A program made the position numbers and the translations under genes. This document shows positions 29,339 to 39,844 of a stretch of DNA of 64,000 nucleotides, piece by piece. Source of the stretch: G963665085 sp963665085. GTDB lineage: Bacteria; Bacteroidota; Bacteroidia; Bacteroidales; JAAAOM01. Numbering within the stretch: the stretch's first letter is position 1; every line of letters starts with the position of its first letter. The notes under the pieces were generated by a model. That model worked only from the letters and a program-made list of their open reading frames with translations. It was not told the origin of the DNA and searched no databases. The DNA lies in the NCBI GenBank assembly GCA_963665085.2, contig CAXXXS010000002.1, positions 310,001 through 374,000 of the forward strand, read 5' to 3'.

Positions 29339-32300
29339 TAAAATTTAATATTTACATTAAAACCAAGACTTCTCACTGTAGGTAAATTATATGACATTAT
29401 ACCCTGTCCTGTATTTCCTGTACCTAAATTAGCTTCAGGATCAAAATGATCCATCTCTTTATATAAAAAGAATAAATTCCTTCCAACAAAACTTAGGCTT
29501 GCAGACTTAATAAAACCATCTTTAAGTATAGTTCTAGGTAAATTATAAGAAAGCACAAGTTCACGCATACGTATGTTTGTTTGATCGAATACAAACTCTG
29601 ATGCTATATCAGATACAGAACCCCAATAGTCTTGAGCAGAAATTAGCGTTGTATTTTGAGTATAAACTCCTTCACTTTCCTCTACTACTCCATCAACGGT
29701 TATGCCATCTTCTCTATACTCTAATGTTTCGGTAGTAATACCTTGAGCAACTAAAGAAGCACTTGTTTGAGAATATATTTTACCTCCAATCCTTGCATCA
29801 ATTAAGAATTTAAGGGCTACATCTTTATAGCTCAATGTGTTGGTTAAACCACCAATCCAGTCTGGTTGTGAATTACCTAGATAAACTTTATCTGTAGACT
29901 CTTGAGGACGTCCTGAAGCATCGACAACAATCTGCCCTGCATCATTGGTTCTCCAGGTAGTACCATAAATATCGCCATAACCACCACCAACAGTTGCCTG
30001 AATAACAACATTACCAGAGTTTGTTGTATTAAAAATATGGCTATCTAAATCTTCTGTTAAACTAACCAACTCATTTTTGTTTTTAGAGAAATTTGCAGAA
30101 ATCTCCCAGGTAAAGTCTCCAGCTTTAACTGGCGTTCCACCAAACATAAGTTCAATTCCTTTATTCGTTACTTCACCTATGTTTTCAAGGTAATAACTGT
30201 ATCCTGTTGATGCAGGAACCTCAACCTCATAAATCTGATCGGTAGTTTTAATATTATATAAAGAAAAATCAAAAAATAAGCGATTGTTCAATAAACTTCC
30301 TTCAAGTCCAAATTCCATTGAAGCAATATTCTCTGGTTTTAAATCTTCTGTATACTTAACAGAAGGCCTTGAAAGTTGTGTTACACCTAAATAACCATCA
30401 CTGGCAAGAATATAATATTCATACAATTGATAGGGATCAGTATCATTACCAACATTAGCCCAGCTTCCTCTAACTTTCAAGAGATTAAAAATGCTGGCAT
30501 CCGGATCTAAGAGCTCATTAATCAGGATTGATCCTGTAACAGAAGGGTAAAAATAAGAACGGTTATCTTCTGCTAAGGTAGATGACCAGTCATTACGGCC
30601 CGTTAAATCAAGATAAGCGAAGTTCTTGTATGAAAGAGAAACCTGGCCATATACAGAATTAATTACATGCTCACTTAATGGTGAATCAGAAATAGTTTGA
30701 GTTATACAGTTGGCAACAGTTGCACGAGTTGGAATTTTAAAATCTTCCCCATTAATTGTTGTACTCTCATATGTTCTGTAAGAATGAGTTGTTCCTGCTG
30801 TAACAGATAAATTAAAATCATCCGTTAAATTTTTATTCAGCATTAACACAAAGTCTGCGGTTGTTTCATTTGCATCAATATCAGTAAGTGCCAACCGACC
30901 TGTACTATAATAATGATTTCCATATTGATCTACTCTTTCTCTACTAATAGCTGTAGCATCTGTTCCGATACGAGCAAAAGCAGATAACCAATCTGTAAAT
31001 TCGTAAGTTGCTTTTACAAATCCCATAAAACGGGATCTATCTTCACCATTCTCATCATGTTTAAGAATCCAGTATGGATTTGAACCTAAAGCATTGTATG
31101 ATATAGAACTATATCCCTCATCCAGATTCTGATATGTTTCCAAATCTTTAACATCAACATTTCGAGGCATCGTAAGAATTGTTTCCATAATACCCTCTGT
31201 TCCTGAAGTTACTCGTGAATCAATAGATTGAGTAAAATAGGTTGCTTTAGCATCAACTTTTAACTTATCACTTAAATCCACCAATGTTCTAAGGTTAAAG
31301 TTATGGCTATTTAAACCCGAAGAAGGAAGAATAGATTCTGTTGAATTGTTTGTATAAGAGAAACGAATAGAATAATTTTCACCACCTCCATCTAAAGAAA
31401 GTGTATTAATATACCTGCCTCCTGTACGGAAAAAATCTTTAACATTATTTTCCTGTGCTACATAAGGTCGTGTTTCTCCAGTGTAATACAACTGTTCGCT
31501 ACCATCCATTTTTGCACCCCATGAGCTTGATGCATTTTTAAGATCCGTTAAATCCGATGGCACATAACCTTGAGTACCTTGTCCATATTCATTCTGGAAG
31601 TCTGGTAAAACCATTGGAGTATCAAAAGTTATATTAGAATTAAACGAAACACCAATTCCTTTTCCTTTTGTCCCTTTTTTTGTTGTAATAAGCAACACAC
31701 CATTACCAGCCCTTGAACCATAAAGAGCAGCAGCATTAGGTCCTTTTAGTACAGAAATGGATTCAATATCATCCGGATTAATATCTGTGATACCTCCACC
31801 GGTTACGGTACTATTGTATACACTTCCACCACTATTTGAACCTGTATTGTCAATAGGTATACCATCTACAACTATTAATGGCTGGTTATCACCATTAATT
31901 GAATTGTTACCACGGATAACAATACGGGCACCTGAACCAGGACCACCTGTTCCTTGTGTAACAACAACCCCCGCTACTTTACCGGCTAACGAGTTAGCCG
32001 GGTTATGATCTTTCACAAGCGAAATATCATCGCTTTCCACCTCTGTAACAGCATATCCCAAGGCCTTCTTTTCTTTTGAAATACCTAAGGCTGTAACAAC
32101 TACTTCATCTAAGGCAAGGATGTCTGGAACCAAAGAAACATCAATTGTTGTTTGTCCTCCTACTTGTACCTCTTCTGATAGATAACCAAGAAATGAAAAT
32201 ACTAAAGTAGCATTTTGAGAACTGGCCTCAATTGTATAATTACCATTTAAATTGGTAACTGTCCCCTTCGTTGTCCCCTTTTCCATAATTGAGACCCCAG

Positions 32301-32409
32301 GCATAGCAACGCCTTCTTCATCCGAAACAGTACCAGTGACTGTTTGTTGTGCAAATACACCTATTTCAAATGCAATGCACGCTGCTAGTAGTAAAAATAC
32401 TTTTCGCAT
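29338..32409 (-). CDS. SusC/RagA-like TonB-dependent outer-membrane transporter
   Basis: An approximately 1023-residue barrel transporter. I chose the ATG at 32409 (MRKVFLLLAACIAFEIGVFAQ), which gives a clean signal peptide; an in-frame upstream ATG at 32454 adds 15 unlikely residues. A carboxypeptidase-D-like domain (QQTVTGTVSDEEGVAMPGVSI) comes first. The plug follows, with the SusC signature DEVVVTALGISKEKKALGYA and 'QPLIVVDGIPIDN', then a beta-barrel ending in LGFNVNIKF. It imports a bulky nutrient together with SusD. No ECF sigma/anti-sigma pair, hybrid two-component system or glycoside hydrolase adjoins it, so the substrate and control are unclear. Confidence 0.94.
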   Translation of the reverse strand: MRKVFLLLAACIAFEIGVFAQQTVTGTVSDEEGVAMPGVSIMEKGTTKGTVTNLNGNYTIEASSQNATLVFSFLGYLSEEVQVGGQTTIDVSLVPDILALDEVVVTALGISKEKKALGYAVTEVESDDISLVKDHNPANSLAGKVAGVVVTQGTGGPGSGARIVIRGNNSINGDNQPLIVVDGIPIDNTGSNSGGSVYNSTVTGGGITDINPDDIESISVLKGPNAAALYGSRAGNGVLLITTKKGTKGKGIGVSFNSNITFDTPMVLPDFQNEYGQGTQGYVPSDLTDLKNASSSWGAKMDGSEQLYYTGETRPYVAQENNVKDFFRTGGRYINTLSLDGGGENYSIRFSYTNNSTESILPSSGLNSHNFNLRTLVDLSDKLKVDAKATYFTQSIDSRVTSGTEGIMETILTMPRNVDVKDLETYQNLDEGYSSISYNALGSNPYWILKHDENGEDRSRFMGFVKATYEFTDWLSAFARIGTDATAISRERVDQYGNHYYSTGRLALTDIDANETTADFVLMLNKNLTDDFNLSVTAGTTHSYRTYESTTINGEDFKIPTRATVANCITQTISDSPLSEHVINSVYGQVSLSYKNFAYLDLTGRNDWSSTLAEDNRSYFYPSVTGSILINELLDPDASIFNLLKVRGSWANVGNDTDPYQLYEYYILASDGYLGVTQLSRPSVKYTEDLKPENIASMEFGLEGSLLNNRLFFDFSLYNIKTTDQIYEVEVPASTGYSYYLENIGEVTNKGIELMFGGTPVKAGDFTWEISANFSKNKNELVSLTEDLDSHIFNTTNSGNVVIQATVGGGYGDIYGTTWRTNDAGQIVVDASGRPQESTDKVYLGNSQPDWIGGLTNTLSYKDVALKFLIDARIGGKIYSQTSASLVAQGITTETLEYREDGITVDGVVEESEGVYTQNTTLISAQDYWGSVSDIASEFVFDQTNIRMRELVLSYNLPRTILKDGFIKSASLSFVGRNLFFLYKEMDHFDPEANLGTGNTGQGIMSYNLPTVRSLGFNVNIKF

Positions 32410-33160
32410 AAACTTGAGTTTTAATTGATTGTTAATAACATAGAAATTAAACACTTACATTTGTTTTATAATAAATATTAATTAAGTAATTCATTTTCCT
32501 TTTTTTAGAAAAAATTCTTACAATCAATTTTATCCTGCCTACTATTCAGCATTTGAATAAAAAAAATCGTAAAATGATGAGCTAGTGTTTCTAATAAGTT
32601 ATTCCTGCTATTTAAATAACAATATTTGTTAACTATTAATTTGTTTAGGTTCTTTAGAAACTGTATTCATTTATTAGGGACAACTTTAAATTATATTTTA
32701 TCATTAACTAAGCTATAATTAAATTTGTATTACAAATTAAAATAAAAAAAAATTAAATAACCACAATTAAATACAATATCAAGTTTTTTTTTTAACTTGT
32801 ATTATATATTACAAAATATGTAAATTATATAATTTTAAGATTATAGTTAAAAAACTTAACTCTTAGGCATTGTAGTTTGTTCACTAATATTGCCACAGAT
32901 CATAAATATTTACTTATATTTTAACCAAAAAGAAACTAAATTATTTAAGGTTTGTATTAGGAATAATGAATTATATATTTTTATAGACAACAGAAAACCT
33001 TTATTGTCAAACGATACGTTAGAATTATAGTATTCATTCCAATAAGTTACAAAAAATTTTCATATCTTTTTTAGACACTTTCCGTATATGATTTTGAAGT
33101 ATATTAAAAATATGCTGTTAGACGTAATTATATATTATAAATAAAGAAAACCCAGGCCGA
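32410..33160. other. Divergent intergenic region between SusC and ABC transporter genes
   Basis: About 750 bp of very AT-rich sequence hold the promoters of both divergent genes. I found no convincing reading frame and no exact TTTG/TAnnTTTG pair for either gene. A weak dyad, CAAGTT / AACTTG around a T-tract, lies near 32778-32798. The leader is unusually long for a SusC gene and could contain a regulatory RNA, but nothing specific was recognised. Confidence 0.45.
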
Positions 33161-36100
33161 ATGAGCGAACAGATATTAAAAGCACTCATGCAATTGTTTG
33201 CAATTATCGCAAGACCTGACAGTATAAGGAAGGATCGAAGGATAGTTGTAGAATCATTTCTGGATCGTCTCCTTAATAAAGAAAGGGTTGCTGAATATAT
33301 AACTTTATTCGACCATTCATATAAAGATCAACAAGACAAGAAAAAAGAACGCGGAAAACGGGCCCTAACTTCTGGCTCTGTTAGGGTCTTAAAAATATGT
33401 ACAGAAATTAACGACCAACTCACACAACAACAAAAAATTATTGTACTGTCTAATCTTTTTGAATTTGTAAAATCAGATGCAGAAGAAATTTCAGAACAAG
33501 AACTGGAGTTTATAAGAACGGTTGCGGAGATTTTTCATATTTCATCTGACGAATACAATCTTCTAAAATCATTTATCATATCCCGCTCAGATTCTGATCT
33601 TCCCGATTCTGACAAATATTTATTGGTTAAATCGAAGGAAGACAGTAGTAAGGTAAATACCAAATTTGTAAAAAGGGAATCTTTTGAGGGGAAATTGCTC
33701 ATTCTTAAAATTGACTCTGCAAATATATACTTACTCCGATATTTAGGTATTGATGAACTTTACATGAACAGTCAGCTTTTGCAGCCAGACAAGGTAAATG
33801 TTTTAAAATCCGGTTCGTCAATAAGAAATCATGTATTAAAACCTGTTTACTTTAGTGATATCATCTCATCTTTCATTGATGATGTAACAAATTCAAAGAT
33901 AACTTTTGAAGCAAAGAATATTCACTACAAGTTTAAAAACGGAAAAACTGGTTTAGAGCCACTTTCTTTTTCTGAGGAAACAGGAAGGATGGTTGGTATT
34001 ATGGGAGCTAGTGGTGCAGGTAAATCAACACTGGTAAATATCTTAAATGGCTCTGTAAAACCAACAAGTGGTGAAGTTTATATAAATAGCTATGATATCC
34101 ATAAGGATAATTCAGAGCTGGAAGGTATAATTGGATTTGTTTCCCAGGATGATTTATTAATCGAGGAACTTTCAGTCTATCAAAATCTTTATTACAATGC
34201 TAAACTCTGTTTCGACAATTACACGGAAGAAAGAATTGAAGAAACAGTAAATACAACATTACACAATCTTGGTTTGGCTGAGATTAAAGATATACAGGTA
34301 GGAAACCCATTAAATAAAAAAATTAGTGGAGGACAAAGAAAAAGGCTCAATATTGCATTAGAACTAATTCGGGAACCTGCTGTCCTTTTTCTTGACGAGC
34401 CTACTTCCGGACTTTCATCAAGAGATTCTGAAAACATTATGGATCTCTTAAAAGAACTTGCGCTTAAAGGGAAGCTTGTATTTGTAGTAATTCACCAACC
34501 TTCATCCGATATTTTCAAAATGTTTGACAGGCTATTAATATTAGATGTTGGAGGTTATTTGATATACAATGGTGATCCTATTGAATCAATCACTTATTTT
34601 AAGGAACAGATTCATCATGCCAACTGGAGTGAAAGTGAATGCCGTATCTGTGGTAATGTTAATCCTGAACAAATATTCAATATTGTTGAGGCAAACGTTA
34701 TAAATGAATACGGGCAATTAACTTACGACAGGAAAAAGACACCTAAAGAATGGGCTGAGAAATATAAGGAATTCTCGCGTCCTAATACAAAAAACGAGAA
34801 AAAAGATATGCCGCTTCCGGAAATTTCGTTTAAAATCCCAAGTCGATTTAAACAATTTCTAATATTTGTAAAACGGGATATTCTTTCTAAATTATCGAAT
34901 ACTCAATACTTATTCATCAATTTATTGGAAGCGCCTGTCTTAGCCTTCATTCTTTCATTTATCATACGCTATTTTGACGAAAGTGAAGGAAATGCCGGCT
35001 ACACCCTTGAGAGTAATACAAATTTACCAGTATATATTTTCATGTCGGTTATTGTGGCAATATTTATAGGCTTATCAGTTAGTGCAGAAGAGATAATTAA
35101 AGACAGAAAAATTCTAAAACGGGAATCTTTTTTAAATCTCAGTTGGTCTAGTTATTTGTTATCAAAAGTTGCTATTATGTTTATGTTGTCTGCTATACAG
35201 GCAGCTACCTATGTAATAATCGGAAATAGTATCATCGGAATAAAAGGTATGTTTTTCTATTACTGGTTAATGCTGTTTAGTGCATGGGCAACCTCAAATA
35301 TTATGGGGCTTGTTATATCAGACAGCTTCAAAACTGTTGTTACTATTTACATCTTAATTCCGTTCCTTGTTATCCCTCAAATACTTCTTAGCGGAGTTAT
35401 TGTAAAATATGAAGAAATTAACCCTAAAATATCATCCCCAGACAAAATTCCATTCTATGGAGAAGTAATAACTGCCAGATGGGCATATGAAGGGTTAGCT
35501 GTTCATCAATTTATTGAAAATGATTACCAGAAAAATTTCTATACCTACGATAAAATTATAAGCAAATCTAATTTCAAGAAAAATTATTGGTTACCTGAAC
35601 TTGAAAACAAGATTGACTTTGTTACAAAATATTACAAAGATGCAAAAGAAACAGAGCTAGTAAACGAAGCATTCAAATTATTGTATAACGAAATCTCTCA
35701 CGAAAATAAAACAAATATCAAAATAAAATTCGACGATATTGATAAACTCAACATCAACTCTTTTAATGATGATGCAGCAAATAATTTAAATGAATACAAA
35801 CAGATAATCAGAAAATATTATGTTGCAATTAATAATAATGCTATCAAATTAAAAGACAATGATATTATTAAAATGCAGGATTCAATGGGGAAAGACAATT
35901 TCCTTGTTCTCAAACAAAATTATTATAACGACAAACTCAAAGAATTTGTAGAAAACAAAAACAGAAAAACAAGAATTATTGAATTTGAGAATCAGTTCTA
36001 CCAAAAAATTGATCCTATATATCTTGACCCAGAAAATAAATTAATAAAGGCTCATTTTTACGCACCTAACAAATTGATATTTAATAAATATATATCTACA

Positions 36101-36220
36101 TTTTGGGCCAATCTTATCGTATTATTCTTTATTGGAATTATTCTTTATGTTATATTATATTTCAGGCTCCTTAGAAAGTTGATAAATTATATCGAAGAAT
36201 TTAGTTCTAGACCCAAATAG
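33161..36220 (+). CDS. ABC transporter, TerB-like / ATPase / ABC-2 permease fusion
   Basis: A 1019-residue single-chain half transporter. Residues 1-150 are helical and TerB-like (LKALMQLFAIIARPDSIRKD... 'EQELEFIRTVAEIFHISSDE'). Residues 160-230 form a beta-rich segment of unclear type. The ATPase domain has Walker A MGASGAGKST near 280, signature SGGQRKR near 388 and Walker B FLDEPTSGL near 410, and resembles the ABCG/White type. Five or six membrane helices lie at about 570-770, then a charged helical domain of some 200 residues and a last TM near 990-1010. It should export a lipid or hydrophobic compound; the cargo is unknown. It is monocistronic and divergent from SusC. Confidence 0.85.
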   Translation: MSEQILKALMQLFAIIARPDSIRKDRRIVVESFLDRLLNKERVAEYITLFDHSYKDQQDKKKERGKRALTSGSVRVLKICTEINDQLTQQQKIIVLSNLFEFVKSDAEEISEQELEFIRTVAEIFHISSDEYNLLKSFIISRSDSDLPDSDKYLLVKSKEDSSKVNTKFVKRESFEGKLLILKIDSANIYLLRYLGIDELYMNSQLLQPDKVNVLKSGSSIRNHVLKPVYFSDIISSFIDDVTNSKITFEAKNIHYKFKNGKTGLEPLSFSEETGRMVGIMGASGAGKSTLVNILNGSVKPTSGEVYINSYDIHKDNSELEGIIGFVSQDDLLIEELSVYQNLYYNAKLCFDNYTEERIEETVNTTLHNLGLAEIKDIQVGNPLNKKISGGQRKRLNIALELIREPAVLFLDEPTSGLSSRDSENIMDLLKELALKGKLVFVVIHQPSSDIFKMFDRLLILDVGGYLIYNGDPIESITYFKEQIHHANWSESECRICGNVNPEQIFNIVEANVINEYGQLTYDRKKTPKEWAEKYKEFSRPNTKNEKKDMPLPEISFKIPSRFKQFLIFVKRDILSKLSNTQYLFINLLEAPVLAFILSFIIRYFDESEGNAGYTLESNTNLPVYIFMSVIVAIFIGLSVSAEEIIKDRKILKRESFLNLSWSSYLLSKVAIMFMLSAIQAATYVIIGNSIIGIKGMFFYYWLMLFSAWATSNIMGLVISDSFKTVVTIYILIPFLVIPQILLSGVIVKYEEINPKISSPDKIPFYGEVITARWAYEGLAVHQFIENDYQKNFYTYDKIISKSNFKKNYWLPELENKIDFVTKYYKDAKETELVNEAFKLLYNEISHENKTNIKIKFDDIDKLNINSFNDDAANNLNEYKQIIRKYYVAINNNAIKLKDNDIIKMQDSMGKDNFLVLKQNYYNDKLKEFVENKNRKTRIIEFENQFYQKIDPIYLDPENKLIKAHFYAPNKLIFNKYISTFWANLIVLFFIGIILYVILYFRLLRKLINYIEEFSSRPK

Positions 36221-36852
36221 AAACAACTTTATTCCGTTATTATTAACTGCGGAGTCTAGGGCTTTTTCATTTAAAAGATAAAAGCTCTTCCCTATAATCA
36301 ATAGACCATCCAGCTTTCATCCTCATTTTAGTTAAGCTGTTTTTTTCAACTTTGCTTTTTTAGCAATGCAAGAGCAGATTCTAAAAAATTAATTTTTAGC
36401 TATAAGGGAAAACTTAAAAACAGTAATTATTTTTAAAGATGGATTTTGATGGAATTTCAATAATAAAGATAATAGAGTAATAGATAGACTAATTTCTCTT
36501 AATCCTTAAATCTGAACAAATAATTTTAAAAGGATACACTAAAAAATTGAAGTTAGCAAAAGATGCTAGTTCAAATTTACTTTGTTTTTTTTTAGGATTG
36601 TAATTACAATTATCCCTGTACCTTGTTTCTTTATTCTGATACTTAGAACACAAAGCCTAAATTAACATATCCAGGTATTGAGCATGATTCTATAATTGGA
36701 ATTCTTCCTAACATATTGGTATCTCATTATTGGAGATACCAATCATATCGTTTAACATCACAATTATTGATAATCTCTTTTGCTATTGCAAGCAAGTATA
36801 TAAATATAAAGGGTAAACTTTTAGTTGAATCTAAACAATAACTAATAGAATC
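36221..36852. other. Long intergenic region with a perfect stem-loop; no gene seen
   Basis: These 632 bp lack a credible gene. They hold a perfect 11-bp inverted repeat, ATTGGTATCTC (36715-36725) and GAGATACCAAT (36733-36743). The ATG directly beside the left arm (36712-36714) opens only a 23-codon minus-strand frame, which ends '...GYVNLGFVF' at 36643. That frame may be a relic of an outer-membrane protein tail or chance. No T-run follows the hairpin on either strand. Confidence 0.4.
36715..36743. repeat. Perfect 11-bp inverted repeat (stem-loop), not terminator-like
   Basis: The arms at 36715-36725 and 36733-36743 match completely around a 7-nt loop. There is no T-tract, so it is more likely an RNA structure, a protein site or a remnant of a repeat element. 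Confidence 0.55.
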
Positions 36853-37842
36853 TTAGTACCTATTCAACCATCGATATCTTCTGGCATTATCGCCAAATTT
36901 GATGGCCATCATAATTTCATGAGAGCCGTAAGTATGTTTGCTTATTGAGTTTAAGGTATAGTCGAAAGCATAACCGAAATAGAATTTTTCAAACCGTACG
37001 CCACCAAAAATAATCATTGCATTTCCGGTCCTAAAAGATATCCCTCCCCAATAATCATCCATATAATCCAATTTAATATTGAAGTCAACCTGGGGCTCTA
37101 ACCCCTGTGGATATTTTATTAAAACGGATGGTTCAATTACAAAATAATTCGGTAATTCAAATTTATACCCTCCTTGCAAATTAAAATGCCTTACCATTGC
37201 ATATTCTCCATCTCCAATATTTCCAAACTGTATTGCTGATTTAAACATCTGCATGGATGAAAATCCCAGATAGAATTTAGGATTAGAAACATAAACCCCA
37301 AAATTTGCATCGGGAATGTACAATGTATTTCTATTCTCATCTATCAATTCGTCATATTGTTCATAAGCAAGTACCATCTTTTGCCTATCTAACCTAAATT
37401 GAAAAGTAGATAAAGAAAGTCCAAAAGAAATCTGATTAGCACCTTGTCTGATATGATATGAATATGTACCCTGGAGACCTGTTCTATCGATCAACCCATT
37501 AATATCATTAAACATATAAACGCCATAACCAACCTTACCGGATTGTGTCCCCCAACGCTTTTTTTTCCTAATTGATGCCCCTCTTGAAATAAAGCTATTC
37601 TTTAAAATTCTTGATTGAACACTTATCGCATGAGTTTTTGGTGAATTTTCAATTCCGAGCCATTGCTCTCGTGCAGTAAGATTAAAAGCTGTATAGCCAT
37701 CAAGGCCAGCTACGGCAGGATTTATTAAAAATCCATTCATCATGTACTGGCTATAAATAGGTAATTGCTGAGCTTTTCCTGCAACAAAAAATAGTAGAGA
37801 AGCAAACAATAAGAGAGAATATTTTGCGTAACGTTTATGCAT
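36853..37842 (-). CDS. PorP/SprF-family T9SS membrane protein
   Basis: A beta-barrel-like outer-membrane protein of about 329 residues. The ATG at 37842 (MHKRYAKYSLLLFASLLFFVAGKAQ) gives a normal signal peptide; an in-frame ATG at 37884 lies upstream. The mature N-terminus QLPIYSQYMMNGFLINPAVAGL is the PorP/SprF signature. Proteins of this family sit next to genes for type B T9SS cargo and are needed to retain or secrete that cargo at the surface. Here it is the last gene of the five-gene surface operon, directly after the type B CTD protein, so it is likely its dedicated anchor. Confidence 0.92.
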   Translation of the reverse strand: MHKRYAKYSLLLFASLLFFVAGKAQQLPIYSQYMMNGFLINPAVAGLDGYTAFNLTAREQWLGIENSPKTHAISVQSRILKNSFISRGASIRKKKRWGTQSGKVGYGVYMFNDINGLIDRTGLQGTYSYHIRQGANQISFGLSLSTFQFRLDRQKMVLAYEQYDELIDENRNTLYIPDANFGVYVSNPKFYLGFSSMQMFKSAIQFGNIGDGEYAMVRHFNLQGGYKFELPNYFVIEPSVLIKYPQGLEPQVDFNIKLDYMDDYWGGISFRTGNAMIIFGGVRFEKFYFGYAFDYTLNSISKHTYGSHEIMMAIKFGDNARRYRWLNRY

Positions 37843-38012
37843 CTTATATATTAAACCATTTTTGTTTCTAATTGATACGACCATCCCGAATCATTGTTTC
37901 GTGATTTCTTCATATTTACACAAATTAGCGTTAGCACTTGGGTAAATATGAAAATAAGGTGACCAAAAATTCTATATCAATACTCGATTTATCAATAATC
38001 AGATTATTTAAA

Positions 38013-39014
38013 TTATCTGATTAATGTAACATTTCCAATAACTTTCTCATATCCCTCTACATTGAAATTAATAACGTAGTAGTATGTGTCCATCGGTAAT
38101 TCTTTACCATCCAATGATCTTCCATCCCAATCGTTATTATATCCATGTTCAGAGACATATATGAGCCTTCCCCATCGGTCGAAAATTTCAACTTTTAGGT
38201 CTGGGAACATCTCTATATTATATATTTCCCATGTATCATGATTACCATCTCCATTAGGAGTAAAAACATTCGGTATTTCACCTAATAAGTCTGATGAACT
38301 ACATGCCAATATGTTTATACTGTCATTACCAATACATCCATTAAAATCTGTAACTTCAACAGAGATAGTTTGTTTTTCTCCTGCATATGCAGTAACCCAT
38401 CGAGAACTCTCTCCTGTTGACCATTCATAGAAATCATATGAACCAGCATCCAGTTCAAGGGTATTTCCAGCACATAAAGTTGTATCATTTCCTAAATTAA
38501 CATCAGGATTGTTATGAACAATAACATATGCTGTATCCCAACCTATACAACCACCCTGGTTTTTTACCTCTACCCAAACGGTTTCTGAGGCAGATGCCGT
38601 ATATGTAGAGGTGCTGGATCCGTCCTGCCATTTATAATTATCATATGTACCGGGATCAAACGTAAACGTTTCTCCTTCGCACAATTCAATATCTTGGCCT
38701 ATGTCAACTGTTGATGATCCAACATTTACAAAAGCATAAACCGGGGCACCTTCACAACCATATTCTGTTATTTCCCTAACAGTTATCTTATAGTTACCAG
38801 GTAACACATTCCAGTTTATCTCAGCAGTATCGCCATAGTTTATTATTTCGATACTATCATTATCCACCTCCCATAGAAATACAGATTGAGGCAATCCATC
38901 AACTGCATAGGAACTTTTATCTCCAGTGCATACTCCGGGTAAAGTCTGGGCTTTTCCTGCGAATGACACAAGGATATATATAAATACAATTACTATTTTA
39001 CGGAATGACCTCAT
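38013..39014 (-). CDS. Type B T9SS cargo protein (short, PKD-like)
   Basis: A 333-residue secreted protein with a signal peptide ending SFAGKAQ. The first domain (about 25-105: SYAVDGLPQSVFLWEVDND... YGDTAEINWNVLPGNYKITV) resembles the first domain of the two small proteins encoded just upstream. Two Ig-like repeats follow ('DIELCEGETFTFDPGTYDNY' and 'DTTLCAGNTLELDAGSYDFY'). The C-terminus (EIPNVFTPNGDGNHDTW... FDRWGRLIYVS) is a type B (CHU_C) sorting domain. It is the only member of its operon with a recognisable sorting domain, and it is followed by its PorP/SprF partner. Confidence 0.9.
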   Translation of the reverse strand: MRSFRKIVIVFIYILVSFAGKAQTLPGVCTGDKSSYAVDGLPQSVFLWEVDNDSIEIINYGDTAEINWNVLPGNYKITVREITEYGCEGAPVYAFVNVGSSTVDIGQDIELCEGETFTFDPGTYDNYKWQDGSSTSTYTASASETVWVEVKNQGGCIGWDTAYVIVHNNPDVNLGNDTTLCAGNTLELDAGSYDFYEWSTGESSRWVTAYAGEKQTISVEVTDFNGCIGNDSINILACSSSDLLGEIPNVFTPNGDGNHDTWEIYNIEMFPDLKVEIFDRWGRLIYVSEHGYNNDWDGRSLDGKELPMDTYYYVINFNVEGYEKVIGNVTLIR

Positions 39015-39049
39015 CTAAATTATTTCTATATTGGAATATTTTATAAATA

Positions 39050-39811
39050 CTAGTTCTCGATATGTCTGATTACGCCAGTATTTGGTGTTGGTGCAGCAAT
39101 AATATCAATACTAGCAGTTGCTGTACCTTTAATATCATTTAATGCTTTAGAAGATATTCTATCATCAATATTTGTGATACTAACAGAATATTGCCCGGCA
39201 TCTACACCCGATAATGAAGTTAAATTAACAGGCAGGTTATATGATCCATCTGTATCCCCTACGGCACCAATTGTTTTTGAATCGCTAAAGGTTGATGTAT
39301 TACCGCTAAGGTCTGTATATTCGATATTAAATGCTATATCCCATGGCCCATAACCTGTTAAATTTACAGGGACACTATAATCTTTAACGCCACAATCTGC
39401 TGTACTGTAAGTAACATTTAACGTTGGTAAATTAACTATTACAACACTCAACGTTTGCGAACCTCCAGAACATAAAACAGCACTGTTTTTTATTGAGTTT
39501 TCTGCTACTGAAACCTGTGCATTTTCAGGTGAATTGCCCCAGGTAATCAAAATGCTATCAGGGTAAAAAGACAATGCTGTTTGAGTAGTATTAATAGTTC
39601 CTGTTCCTGTAACTATGTTCCAGTCAAATTGAGAATCTTCAAGCATTCCTGCATTAACCATAGTAACGATATTTGCATCTGGAGTAACAGCATAAGGCAT
39701 TTGACTACCAACAGAAACTGTATCAACACCTCCTGCTACCATTGATTGAGCATTTACATTAGCAGCGATTGCTGCTAATGTAATAACTAATGATATTGCT
39801 ATTTTTTTCAT
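39050..39811 (-). CDS. Small secreted protein, paralogue of the next gene upstream (no sorting domain)
   Basis: A 253-residue secreted protein (signal peptide 1-21, ending NVNAQS). The first half carries VSVGSQMPYAVTPDANI... SQFDWNIV, and the second half ends with DRISSKALNDIKGTATASIDI and a short tail NTGVIRHIEN. Both halves match the 281-residue neighbour, so the two are tandem paralogues. No T9SS sorting domain, lipobox or catalytic motif is visible. I do not recognise a named family. Its place between the giant protein and the type B anchor protein suggests a structural subunit of one surface assembly (inference). Confidence 0.78.
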   Translation of the reverse strand: MKKIAISLVITLAAIAANVNAQSMVAGGVDTVSVGSQMPYAVTPDANIVTMVNAGMLEDSQFDWNIVTGTGTINTTQTALSFYPDSILITWGNSPENAQVSVAENSIKNSAVLCSGGSQTLSVVIVNLPTLNVTYSTADCGVKDYSVPVNLTGYGPWDIAFNIEYTDLSGNTSTFSDSKTIGAVGDTDGSYNLPVNLTSLSGVDAGQYSVSITNIDDRISSKALNDIKGTATASIDIIAAPTPNTGVIRHIEN

Positions 39812-39844
39812 TATAATTTCTTTTACTTATTATTCGTTTTACAA

